Assembly: GCA_904063045.1 (NCBI GenBank)
Contig: CAJFCJ010000006.1
Location: forward strand, 4,542,408 to 4,606,407
DNA: 64,000 nucleotides
Direction of reading: 5' to 3'
Source: Dimorphilus gyrociliatus
Lineage: Eukaryota; Annelida; Polychaeta; Dinophilidae
Both the position numbers and the translations under genes were made by a program. Under the pieces are notes generated by a model. That model had not been told where the DNA came from, made no database searches, and worked only from the letters and a program-made list of their open reading frames with translations. Numbering within the stretch: the stretch's first letter is position 1; every line of letters begins with the position of its first letter. Below are positions 1 through 12,005 of this stretch, one piece after another.

Positions 1-324
1 AAGGACAAATCTACTTTAGCTATAGAAGGAGTTGTTGTTCAATCTAGGCCTAAAAGACAGACAATGGGGTTGACGCACTCTTCTCTTGATAGGAAAGAGG
101 ATGAAAAAATTGAACCAGTTAGTAGAGAACGAAAAGAAAAACAAGAAAACGATGGAATAGGCGAACAGACGCAAAATGGATTAGATACATTAACAAAGGA
201 TCAAGTAACATTCGTAAAAGAAGATACCCCTTCAGTTCACGAACAAACAGAATCGATTGGCGACGAAACAGAGGCGGATGTGATAAGTGTACGAATCTCT
301 CATAAAGACAATTCAACCTTTTAA
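1..324 (+). CDS. 3' end of an unidentified protein, possible C-terminal PDZ ligand
   Basis: The reading frame is open from base 1 and ends at a TAA at 322-324, so this is the C-terminal part (about 107 residues) of a gene that starts left of the window. The sequence is hydrophilic, rich in Lys, Glu, Asp and Thr, with no membrane segment or recognisable domain, as expected of a disordered cytoplasmic tail. The last residues read SHKDNSTF, and S-T-F at the end fits a class I PDZ ligand (S/T-x-hydrophobic). That would suit a membrane protein tail, but this is inference. A frame on the opposite strand over the same bases is a shadow. Confidence 0.6.
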   Translation, partial: KDKSTLAIEGVVVQSRPKRQTMGLTHSSLDRKEDEKIEPVSRERKEKQENDGIGEQTQNGLDTLTKDQVTFVKEDTPSVHEQTESIGDETEADVISVRISHKDNSTF

Positions 325-1875
325 AATTTTTACTTATCTCACTGTCTCTCAGTCTATCTATTTGTCTGTTTAGCTGTCTGTCTCTCTGTTTCTCTCGCTC
401 TCTCTGAAAAATGGACGCATCTCCCATAAACTTTGCTAAACTTTGGGTGCTGTGATAAAATAAGATTATATTTTGTTATCTAAGGTGAAAGAATTCTCCT
501 CTTACCTTCATTTATATAAAATAAAATAGAGAAAATGAAAATTTAATAGACGTATTATTGTCTAACTTGTCTTTATTATTTATAGCTTTATCTTCTTATT
601 TAATCATTAGTAAGATGTTTACATAAGAAAAGAGAAAGGAGCGGTTCAAGAATCATTAAAAAGTTTTAGTAACGCCACCTATAGACTTGTACTTATATCT
701 GACTACATTTATATATTATATATATATATACTTTATGCAAGTGGTGGGAAGGGTTTATTCATTGCTTTATAGGCTACACAAATTTTTTTCTTAAAAAAAA
801 AAGAGAGAATTTCGTAAAGATTCTCTCTGTCTTTCTTTCTTTCTACTCTTTCAGAGTAAACAGTTACATTAAGTATGTATTCCCTAAATCTTAACTAATA
901 ATACTTGTTATTATTCCCTCATTTTTTTTAACATTTTCACTTTTATATCTAATATTTACATGGAGAGGGAAAACAATTCCATTGATTGAAATAAAGAGTT
1001 TTACATATAGATTTTCTATACGATGTAAATTATTATCATTTTTTGATGTTACCGACACAAAAACAGTGTAGCTTCTCTTAATTCTAAATACTTAGTAATT
1101 CTCATTTTTTTAATAGTATGAAAAAAAAATGTTCTTTTTTAGAACAGTTTGATAAATTACGTTGTTCTATTATCAATTAACGTATTCTTCTCTCTCTTTC
1201 TTTTTTACTGTAGAATATCACTGAAAAGAATCAATATTATATTAATTAATGTTTTCTTTTTTTTTTTATATACGGCAGCTAATTACTCTTAGGGATTGAT
1301 AACCAATAATTCGTTTGACTTTTTATGACCTTTACCATAATTTATCTTAATAGAATTTAAGGATTTTTCTCCTGAAAATAATTGGCATTTATTTTAAATA
1401 TTATATAATACTCCAAGAAGGAATAAATCATGTTTTTTTTTATCTATACAAATATATCTTCTAAAATAATGACCAACAGACAGAAATTTTAATCTTGAAT
1501 ATCTCTCCTTTGTTATCTTAAGTATTTATACAACTATAACAAGTTTACCTTGTTATTACAGTGGGGTTTTTTTTAAGTACGTACAAAAGCTAATATCCCA
1601 TTAGGATTAACAGTTATGGTAATAGAGTTATTTTAGAATAAAGGCGCTCTTCCATAATAGTGTATATCGAGCAATATTCCAAATAGCGCAGTAGTGTCCA
1701 TAATTTTGGTAATCTGTTTTTTATCTGTTTTGCCTATTATCGAGGTCATTGCAAGATACGAGAATATTGTACATTTTATTCAACTCACATATACTACCCA
1801 TATCCTCCCAATAATCTTGTGATTAATATATTCTATCAGTTGTCGTTAAGGAATTTTACCTATCTGAGCGATAAA
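325..1875. other. intergenic, AT-rich
   Basis: No convincing gene on either strand. The left end holds TCTG/TCTC-type simple sequence (about 341-410), then poly-T runs and a short AT repeat near 714-730. The first part is presumably the 3' UTR of the gene ending at 324 and the last few hundred bases the promoter of the kinase gene at 1876. Nothing else stands out. Confidence 0.5.
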
Positions 1876-3966
1876 ATGCAATCTGAAGAAAAGAAATACA
1901 TACTAAGTTTGGATATAGGAACAACGAATATACGTGCTCATGTTTATAACAAGGATGCCAGAGTTATTGGACAAGATCAGGACAAGGTTATCACCTAACC
2001 AGTTTTAAAACTTGTTAGAATAAAACTTTCCTTTCTATCAGATCAAATTATTAAGACCCCGCCCTGGTTGGACGGAAATTGATGAGGAGGTTTTATTCGA
2101 ACAAATAAAAACTGTTGTTAAAAACGCCATAAAATCAGCTAATATCAAACCACAAAATGTAAGCTGTCTTGGAATATGTGTACTACGCAATACTTTTATT
2201 ACGTGGGATAAGTAAGCTAATGTCACTAATTATATAAGCTTTAACTGATAGCCAAATAAATCTATTTATAGAAAAACTGGTAAACCCTTTCATCATTTTA
2301 TCACCTGGCAAGATTTAAGGGCAAGCGAACACGTAGCTGAGACAAATAGATCACTGAAACTAAGGGTAATTTTTCTAATTATTCATATTTTCAATATTTA
2401 TTAGTGTCTGTCTGCTTCTCTCTCCATCCTACCTTAATGCTGTTTCATCCATTCGATCTAGACTCTTAATTATACTGGACAATTTTTATACTACTTAACA
2501 AGAAGTAATCGATTTTTGGGTACATCGATTTTAAGTTTTAAATCTGTCATGGTAATATTGAAGCTTAAGTGGGTTTATGAGAATATTCCAGGGGTTTGTA
2601 ATTCATAATTCACATATTTATACGTTCTGTTTTCATTTTATCAATTTAGCTTGTAAAAATTGTTTCTTTGTTAAGTTGAAAGAAAGAATTGCTGAAAATA
2701 AAGTCTACTTTGGAACTATTGAAACTTGGCTTTTATGGAAACTAACTTGCGGTAAAGTTTTTGCAACAGAATATTCATGCGTCAGTTCCACCTGTCTGTT
2801 TGACACGTACCAAGTAAGATTGTTAGAAAAAAATTTATATTTTATATGCTTACTTTACTCTTCTCTTAAGTTATGCTGGAGTGGTATACTTTCATGGCTT
2901 ATTGGCTATCCTATGAATATCTTCCCACCTATAAAAGACACATCGTAAGTAATAACTGCTCATTTTAAACTTATGATATTTCTAATACAGCAATTTCAAT
3001 CGAAAGCGGTTACTTTGGAGACTGTGAAGAGGAAATCTTTGGCGCTAAAATTCCTATTACGGCTGTAGTTGCAGATCAACAAGGAGCTCTATTCGGTCAA
3101 TGCTGTTTTAGCGAAGGTGATTGCAAATTATCAATGGGAACAGCTTCGTGTATAACAGTTAATACTGGCAGTATCGTTCATGCTTCTATTACAGGTAAGA
3201 CTCATCGTAAAAAAGTATGAGCATTCATAAATAAATTGATCTCTTAATAGGACTTTATCCTCTCATTGGCTGGAAAATTGGTGATAAAATAGTATATTTA
3301 GCGGAAGGGATAATTGCCGATACTGGACGAGTTATGGAATGGTTAACCAATGTTGGATTTCTGAACAGCGTTTCAGAGTCATCGGATCTAGCTAAATCAG
3401 TTTCCGATACCAAAGGTGTTTTCTTTGTAGCTGCATTTAGTGGATTGCAAGCGCCAATAAATGATGATAGAGCTTCAACAATGATGATTGGAATAACTCA
3501 CGAATCGAAGAAAGAGCATATAGTTAGATCCGTACTGGAATCACTTGCATATAGAGTTAAAAAATTATATGACTGTGTTAAAAGCGAATCACCAGTGCCA
3601 ATGAAAAATACTGTGGTGTATGTCCTAGTTAGCTAGTATTCAAAATACCTCCATACTGTAGTTACTTTGCATTTCAGATGTGATGGAGGAGTTTGTAAGA
3701 ACGATTTCTTGATGGAGCTAATCGCTGATTTGATTAATTGCGAATTAGACTTTCCAACTAATATGGAGATGAGCTGCCTAGGATCTGCTTTCTTAGCCGG
3801 CTTAGGGGCAGGTATCTGGAAAAATACTGATGAATTACATTCCATTCGACAACAACGAAAAATATTAACTCCAAGTAACAATAAAGATGAAAAAATCCCA
3901 ATTTATGAAAAATGGCTAGAAGCAGTGAAGAGAGCTAAGGGCTGGTATGATTATGTGCAAATTTAG
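1876..3966 (+). CDS. GK5: FGGY-family carbohydrate kinase, glycerol kinase 5-like
   Basis: An ATP-dependent sugar/polyol kinase of the FGGY family, closest to vertebrate putative glycerol kinase 5. The N-terminus has the phosphate-binding motif (SLDIGTTNIRAHVY) after the ATG at 1876. The spliced chain then matches GK5 in order: GICVLRNTFITWDK, FHHFITWQDLRA, the GK5-type YYLTRSNRF segment, FGTIETWLLWKLT, CWSG, EEEIFGAKIPI, VADQQGALFGQ, LYPLIGWKIGD, FSGLQAPIND, CDGGVCKND and SCLGSAFLAGL. The exons lie near 1876-1987, 2040-2210, 2272-2366, 2464-2589, 2676-2814, 2871-2945, 3005-3195, 3251-3620 and 3679-3966. Introns are about 50-100 nt. Splicing at CTAG before 2464 and CGAAAG near 3004 is needed to keep the frame. 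The usual glycerol-kinase MGT segment reads SMGTASCITVNTG, so the true substrate is unproven. It is tail-to-tail with INTS6, 144 bp away. Confidence 0.9.
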
Positions 3967-4110
3967 TTAGGAAATTTTGAAAATTTATTTTATGAAATAA
4001 ATAATTAAAAAGTGTGTGAGATGTGTTTATGTAGAAGTGTATGAATTTCATCTGCAGGATCTGCAAGTATAGCACCAACCAAATGAATAATTCATGACAT
4101 ATTTTGTAAG

Positions 4111-7100
4111 TTATTCGAAACTTTTTCCTATATTTCTTATTAAACTCCTAGGAGGTTCTACATCCACAATTTCTAAATCAGCTTCGAATCGTCTCTTTTG
4201 ATCTTTTAGAGCTGAGTGATATTGACGTAGTAATTGCATCATCCGTCGGCGTCGAAATCGAGCAGCCTCGTGAATGACTGCTTCTATGACTAAACACCGT
4301 AAGTCTGTATCACCGCGGATTTTTTCCAATTTTTTAAATAACGAGCTATAATCGTTTCCTGGGCGTCGAACGTCTCTAAACATATCTATTTTGAGTATAG
4401 TATTGAATTCGTCGATTTCTCGTAAACTTTTTATTTCATCAGTTTCCTCGTCTTCTCTTGAGTTTCCACTTATAGACTCGGATCTTGACAACCTTCTCCT
4501 GGGCACAGCTTCTCCTGATGTTAAATGACCATTAGGCACGTTTCCATTCATTCTTAGAACTGGAATTTCCATATCACTCATCTCACTATCTGATGAATTA
4601 GTTGCACAACTATATTCTGAATCTGAGGAATAACCATTTAACGAAACGTATGGCTTTTTTATCGAAAAATGTTTTGGAATAGGCCCTCGCTTCCTTTTTT
4701 TAGAATTAAATGTCATTAATTCACTAGGTATTTCTTTTCGTTTTAAAGCTTTTTGTTGCCCAGGCATAGCCTCGTCCGCTTCATCAATCATTTGGAAGTT
4801 TTTGTTAACTTTGAAAGGATTACCAAAAGTGTGAACTCGAGCCGGGGCTGTTTCAAGAGGTCTCAAGGGTGGTGGTAAATTTTCTACGTAAGCATGATAA
4901 TCTCCCATTTTACCGATAGGTATTGTATGATTTGAATCTATGAAAAAACAAAAACAAATACATAAATGTTTTGATTTATAGTAAATTAATAAAACTACCA
5001 TTATCTTTTGTTTTAATTTCCTGAATAGGTCGAAGAAAATTTTCCTTCATTCTCGCTAACTGCTTTATTAAATATTTTCGGGATATGTCAAATGGATTTC
5101 TGAAATAATTTCGATTTTACTATTTCGCTTTTTTAGTTGGCCAGAGAACTTGATATAAACTTAATGAAAATTCATTCATACCGATATTTTTGTAAAAGAA
5201 CATTTGTATTTGTCATAGGTAGTGTGTGAGTTTCATACGCTTGCAGTTGTTGATGAACCATACTTAAATCGCTTCCATATTGCTGTAATATAGAAGTAAA
5301 ATCTTCTCGACTGATGATTGAGCTTGGAGATCTATGAAATAAAAGTAAATACTCATACAGTATATGTACTATATATATAAATGCTCATGAAGGCAATACC
5401 TTGGAATTACTGGAATGCATTCAGGAGCGAATGATTTTTGATTAACGCTTGACACAATTTTATCGTATTCAATTTTGGCTTGATTCCTAATTTTTTTCAA
5501 GTAGGCCATGACTGAGTAGCTGTTATGTTGATCAATGGATTCAGGCAACATATTTAGCCCAATTCTTTTTAATTCCTTACGAAGAGGCTACAAAGGAGAT
5601 CTCATATAAATCTAGTAATTAAATTTAAATTTCTTACCATTCCGTAGTACAAAGGCATACCCTTCAGATAGTTCTCAAAATGCTGCCTCCAGGTTTGTGT
5701 TACTTTGGATTTATGAACTTTAATAGCTTCCTCTGTGGGATAGTTAACTTATAATAAATATGCTTCTTATCTCATAGCGCACTCACCAATAAGTGGCAGC
5801 AAAACAGGATAGTTATAGGGCATTATGAACAAATATACAGATTGTAAGTTGGATGAAGGTTTTATATAACCAAATGGTTGGCCACTGTCTGCAAATTTTG
5901 CACTTCCGGCCACGTAAACCTGAAGTGAAGAGATACTATTCCATGTCTACATCATGAAGTATTAAATGATTAATTACCTGCCAAGCGACATTTGGCTGCT
6001 TTCTTGATAAGATAAATTGGGTTAGGGGAGACGGTTCAATTTCATAACGATCGTATGCAAAATTTTCTAAAATAGTAGGCTCTGAGGGTGTGCAGCTGAA
6101 ATTAAGCACGGGTTGAGCTGTTCTTGCAGGCTAAAAAAATAACGGTAATCGTTAATTGCGCTCTTAAAGTAAGAAAAATGAAATACATACTAAACTCTGA
6201 GCACCAAGATCTGGCCAAAATGGTTCAGGGATTGGCCACGTTCCCTGGGCGTAGCCGCCTTTTTGAGCGCTTCTTTGTACATGTATCATTTTTCTGCAGT
6301 TTTGCCATTGACCATTACTGGCTGAGACTTCATCACCTATTGGTACAGGATCTGGGCCAATTTTCTTAAAGTGTACAATAACCCCGGACTGGACTTTTGA
6401 AACAAGAGATTCCATACATTGAGTCATCATTTTCTGACTCGTTACCGAATATGATCGACCTTTTGATTGAGATAAAAATATAATAAGTATGTATGAATGC
6501 GCAGGAAAATAAATTACCTCCAGTGACATCACACATTGCATCAATAGGTGAATCTTCTGCTAATGGTATATATGTATTAGTTTGAGATGTCTCTTGAGGA
6601 GGTAAAGCTTGTAATTTAAGGCAAACACCATATAGACGCTGATCCCATCGAAATGGTTCAGCGGTTAATTCACTGCCAGGAACACTCGAATTCATCGGTA
6701 GAATGAGCTTTAAGTAAGGAATAATATAAAAATGAATAATAAAGAAGAGGTGTCTAATCAGGTAAAAGCTTACTTCATTGGATACTCCATTGGTCGATGT
6801 AATACTTCGTCCATCAGTAATACATATAATCATTGCTGGTTCGAGGCAGAAAGGAAATCTCCCCTATGAATGGCAATTTATTTAGAATCTATTTTGGTTT
6901 TTAAGCATCAGACTTACCCCTCCGTAACCTTCGACATTAGATGTAGCTCTATTAATGTTTAATAGATCAAATGAATATTTTAGAGCAGGACCCAAAGTGG
7001 TTAATCCATTAGCCTTAAGCAGTTTTAATTCGTTCATGAAAGTGTTAGACGTCTCTTTCCACCCTGCCTATAACAATAGCAAAACTTAGCAACCTAAATG

Positions 7101-7782
7101 GATCCCCTAGATTTCAACTAAATAACTATGTTCTATGCATCGTATTTTTATTCTAAGGCGACGTTCAGCAGTAGTAGAGGGACTTTTTAGGTTGCACTAT
7201 AATGCAACCATAGCAAATATAAGACAGGGTTATGTTTAAACTAAAATGTTTATGAATGCAATCTGTCCCATAGAAAACCCTAATAGATTGAATTCCTTGA
7301 CGTCACCTGGAAAATATGAATATTTAGATGAGGGAAGACGAATTAACGATAAAAGCGAATTGATCAGAAGATGGCGCAATAAGCGAAGCGCCAAGTTCAG
7401 TGTTTATCGAAACAACTGATTTTCCTTTAAGAATACTTCCGCAACAATTACGAATCGCGAAGCAAGATTGGAGAAATCTTCATATACAATACTTTTTTTA
7501 ACAAACCTTAATATTTGCGGGGGGATCTTCAAATGTCAACAGCATATATCTGTCCCATTTCGCTTGTGGATCGCGTGCCCTGGACTGATAAAAAGCAAGT
7601 TTGTAAAGAGATGTTTGTCGATAAATCAGCGCACACGAAAAGTCTGGTAATTCTTCTCTCTTACAGCCTACCTTCATGAAATGATCTACAGCTGATTTAG
7701 CCGTGTCAAGAAACGTCGTACCTAAGTACGTACGTTGATTCATAGATGCAGAATTATCTATGAGAAACAAAATGATTGTCAT
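4111..7782 (-). CDS. INTS6: Integrator complex subunit 6
   Basis: Subunit of the nuclear Integrator complex, which processes snRNA 3' ends and attenuates RNA polymerase II; INTS6 links Integrator to PP2A. The N-terminal VWA domain begins MTIILFLIDNSASMNQ, with the DxSxS metal-binding motif intact. It continues with RARDPQAKWDRYMLLTFEDPP, WKETSNTFMNELKLLKANGLTTLG and PAMIICITDG. Later exons hold PGSELTAEPFRWDQRL, MCDVTGG, SLVSKVQSGVIVHF, TWPIPEPFWPD, SVMAYLKKIRNQAKIEYD and VHTFGNPFKVN, matching human INTS6 in order. The last exon ends with the conserved INTS6 C-terminal domain (FRDVRRPGNDYSSLFKKLEK to HEAARFRRRRM). I chose the second Met (7782), which gives the standard family start; an in-frame Met lies three codons upstream at 7791. 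About eleven exons. The intron at roughly 7087-7506 is the longest; one at 7585-7671 is in frame and stop-free. Confidence 0.95.
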
Positions 7783-8387
7783 GTTTGACAAGTACTACGG
7801 GCGAGAAACTATGAACAAAAAATGGTTTTTGATTAATGATTAAAAGCGGTAAAATATCACATGACAATACATGCAACCTCAACACCGCCGACAGTCTATC
7901 TGACGCATGCCGCTTTCCGTCGTTCGCCTATGAGTCACGTGACGAGAAAGAAATATTCTGATTGGCCAAACAGCTTTGGGATCGTATAGTATCTAGAATT
8001 TTAAATAGATAAAAAATATTCCAAATATTTTACATCAGTATTATATATTATTATATAAAATATGTTTTAGTAGAAAATGTGATTTCGTCTTTTTTCTACA
8101 GGTGTTTTTTGCTCCAGCTTGTGTGACGTCATTGTCCCTGAACTGTTGGTTAACGTCAACGCCAATCGACAATAATGATACAATTTTCACGACAGATTCT
8201 TAATCAAAACTCATTAAAATCCCCTAAATTTTATATATACGTCTTTTAAAAGAAATTAAAAAAGATCCTTTGACTGTATAGACCATATTCCAGAATGAGG
8301 ACATCTATTTATAGTTGGGGTTGCCGTTTCCTGTCGGGGATTCCCATTCTTACAAATCGAGCTGTATAGTATTTATAAATTCGAACC
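7783..8387. promoter_or_regulatory. bidirectional promoter region INTS6 / LRR gene
   Basis: About 605 bp separate the two divergent start codons. Visible elements are a 10-bp palindromic E-box GTCACGTGAC (7934-7943), an inverted CCAAT box (ATTGG, 7961-7965) within the palindrome TTGGCCAA, and a full cAMP-response-type site TGACGTCA (8124-8131). These are common proximal promoter elements in animals. Their clustering between two divergent genes supports a shared promoter, but function is inferred. Confidence 0.5.
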
Positions 8388-10053
8388 ATGTATTATCGCG
8401 TCCAATTTTGTATTAAAGAATTTTTCGGATTGATATTATTTTTATTTATCTTAAGAGTCAATGCGAAGGACTTGTGTCAGTTATGTGAATGTCACACAAA
8501 TTCAATAGATTGCTCAAATCGGAATCTAAACAGAATTCCTTCACCATCTAATGGGAGACTAATTGGTAAACTATTATCTTTAAATAAGGCGTAAAATATT
8601 TAAAATTATAATCTCAACAGGTCAAAAGAATAGTCTAAATATATCTTACAACCGTATTGAAGATTTTGAAATTCTAGCCTCGAAATCCTTCTCAAATATA
8701 ACGCATTTATCAATAAAAGGCAACTCAATTCAAACTATACCAGAATCATTACTCAAGTTGAAACAAATTCAACAGTTAGACTTAGCAGAGAACTCATTAA
8801 AGCGTTTACCTATTTTTAACTTTGAACATTTGGTCTATTTGAATCTTAGCCATAATCATATCCACTTTTTAGACGGAGAGATTCTTCAGCCTCTACATGA
8901 TCTAGAAATTCTTGATCTGAGTTATAACGAACTTGAATTCGTAAGTAAGGATTCATTTTTAGCTGTCACAGCAGGTTCAAAATACTTAAAAAGACTAAAG
9001 CGTTTAGCACTGAATAATAATAGAATAAGAACCATTTTACCGCAATCTTTCATGACTCTAAGTGGACTGGAAGCTTTAAATATAGCGGGAAATACTATTA
9101 CTGATATTAAGTCAAAAACATTCTATAAACTGGTTAATCTTCGCTTTTTGAATTTGGATCACAATGAAATTGCAAATTTTTCCCCGGATGAATTAATTAA
9201 GATGGAGAAATTGAAATATTTATACTTAGGACACAATAAACTGTCGTCCATTCCCTCCAAATTACCTTTAAGTATTGAATGGTTAGACATTTCCCATAAT
9301 ACATTGGAAACTGTTGATGAAAAATCTCACAAAGCTGATCTATTGCCAATCGACGTACTTCTACTATCTCATAATCCGTTTCGATGCGATTGTAAGATAT
9401 TGTGGTTGAAAGAGTTGTTCGACAGAAGAAAGTGGGCTTTAAAATACTTAAGTGACTTTGACGCTGCTGAAATGCTCCCAACATGTAAATATCCTTCGCA
9501 TTTGGCCAAGGAGTTCTGGAATGATTTGACTGATAATGTATTCGATTGCGTCTCTTTGAAAGACGAAACAGACAATGCTAGTCAAGAAAACAAAGATTTT
9601 GAATTTGTTGAAAGTCCTATATTGAAATTTGGCGTTGCAGAAGTGAAAGATACCTCAGCAAAAGTCCATTGGAAGATGAGCAAATTGAGAAAGGATGTTC
9701 GTCGAATATCATTAGTCTATAGACAATTTGGATATAAAGTACAATTACAGCAGGTTGAGAGCGTAATGGCTGATAAGCAGGAATTCATATTAACTGATCT
9801 ATTGCCTTCAAGTAGTTACGTTGTTTGTGCAATCGATTCCCAATTGGAATGGAACGACGCAAGGGAAACGGACAAACAGTGCGTCGAATTAACAACAACA
9901 TCATTACGTTTACGCCATCCTTTCCAAGCAGTCATAGAATTTGCGACAAGGTCATTTTTCGCTTTTGCTTTCTTCTTTGCCGTTCTATTCGTTAGTGCTA
10001 TTTTGATAATGTTAGTTTTTGGTGGTAAAGATTCAAAACATCACGACGATTAA
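8388..10053 (+). CDS. single-pass LRR receptor with FN3-like domain
   Basis: A predicted cell-surface type I membrane protein of 536 residues, from two exons (8388-8565 and 8621-10053) joined across a 55-nt intron (G|GT, phase 1). Residues 1-27 form a signal peptide. A cysteine-rich LRR N-cap follows (CQLCECHTNSIDCSNRNLNRIP). About nine leucine-rich repeats with LxxLxLxxNxI patterns come next (for example HLVYLNLSHNHIHFL and LKYLYLGHNKLSSIP), then an LRR C-cap (NPFRCDCKILWLKELF). A FN3-like segment (FGVAEVKDTSAKVHWKM ... ILTDLLPSSSYVVCAI) precedes one membrane helix (SFFAFAFFFAVLFVSAILIMLVF) and a very short tail ending KHHDD. The LRR-FN3-TM order resembles neuronal adhesion receptors of the FLRT/LRIT type. 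I cannot assign orthology. The short tail suggests it acts through extracellular partners. Confidence 0.88.
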
Positions 10054-12005
10054 AATAAACACACGTAAACAGTTAACATTTAATATTAAAAAAACATAGT
10101 TGAACTATATACTCTATGTTATTTGCTTCGTTACTTGTCTGTCAACAATTAGAAATACAAAACAATTACAAAAATATGATATTTATCAATGGAACAATTG
10201 TATTACGCTGTGTTCTCTGTTTAAAAAATATATATTCATAGGAACGGAAAGTATGCTAGTGGGTCTTGGAAAAAAATATTGATTACCTACAACTGAAATG
10301 TACAAAAAGAGAGAGAGGCAGGGAGAAGGAATTTTAATTAATTTTTTTGTAAGCGTGTTCGACATCGCAAATGATAAATCATCGTTATGCATATTTCTTT
10401 GAATCTCGTAACAATAGATATTCATGCTTATATACAATTTAATATGAACTACAATATCTATTAGTATTTATATCTGTAAATTATATAACATGTATAGTTT
10501 ATATAGAATTTCTTAATACTGTCTTATTATTATTATTCTGTTTTAACACTAGTTAACTTTTTGTCGTTATCTCTAACTTCCATGTTCTTTCCTTTTAAAA
10601 GAATATAACTATTTTATGCATGATTTAATATTATAGATGAATACGTATAACCTATTCATTGAAAGTATAAGTGGGTCACATTATAATTATGAATTAATTA
10701 TGATAACTATAGAAAAAGTGGATATATAATACCTTTTCATGCAAATATTCTTTAAAGGTATAATCATTCTCATAGATTATAGACTAATCTTTAAATTATT
10801 TTGAGATATGCTATATATATATCTATTTATATTTTCCCCTTCCCGTCAGATATGTATGCAAATTTATCCAACTACAAATACTGACAGTCAGTCTAAAGTT
10901 ATAATGGTATTTCCTTTTCAAAAGACCTTATTTAATTAACGACAATGTTTATTAAATATAAGGCTATATCCTAGTCAGGCTTCAATTATTTTGCAGTAAA
11001 ATATATATAGATATGACATTATTTACTATATATATATAAATATTCTTCTATTTCTAAGATTTTTCCCCGATTCCCTCTTTCCAAATTAAGACTTTAACAT
11101 ATTTGTTCTTTTTAGAGAACCGATTGAAAATTTAGATGATGCTTTAAAAACGATTAGGATCGTTATCGTAAAATTATCATTTGATTAATTATATATATAT
11201 ATATATATATACAGTATATATATATACAATATATATTTATTTATATAGAAATATAACAGAGTTACTTAAGCAGTTGTTTTTTAAAACTTGTATTATTATT
11301 TAATATTTTCTTATTTTGTTTTTTTGTTTTGCTATCTAAAATGATAATATTTAAAGAGAAATACAATGTATTTATAGATTACCTGGATATTATCTTTCGA
11401 ATAGATTCTATATTAAATTTCATTTAAAAAACTACTCTTTTATTGCAAAAAAATAATAAAAGTGTAACAGAATAACAGGAAATAAAAATAGAACTAAGAA
11501 TTTATAGAATCTTCTTATTTCTTCTTTTAATTAAATAATAATTATTCTTATCTATTTTAGTTAAGGTAGAAGAGGAATTTTTTTATAGAGTTAAACATAA
11601 TCTATAGCTATTTAGGTCAATGATAACTAAATGATATTATATATAATAATATATATTAGTATATTTACAATATTTATAATGAATAAATTAATATATAAAA
11701 GAATAATAATAATATTTTTATATTTAAATTTCTACTAAAATGAATTTTAAAAGTTTTTTTTTTGTTTTTTACTTTTTCTTTTGTTGCTATGAATCGAGTA
11801 GACGGGGATGTATTACATACTGTATTTAGTCAATGTAGAATTGAAAGGCCTATACTTAGGCCTATTCGTCGTGTGGTATCTAGTTCGGTGGTTGTTATAG
11901 TGGTTGCCATGTGACTTGTTCTGCAGCACTAGTGAGCTGTAATGATTATACCTACAAGGTTTTTCATTGATTTTGTAGACGCGTTGTATTTTTGACTAGG
12001 TAAAA
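10054..12005. other. 1.95 kb intergenic, very AT-rich
   Basis: No supportable coding sequence on either strand; the short frames here are random. The segment is dominated by AT repeats (for example TA runs at 11190-11240 and 11638-11665) and A/T homopolymers. The first part is probably the 3' UTR of the LRR gene. The more GC-balanced stretch at about 11800-11990 just before the next ATG looks like promoter or 5' UTR. Confidence 0.5.
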
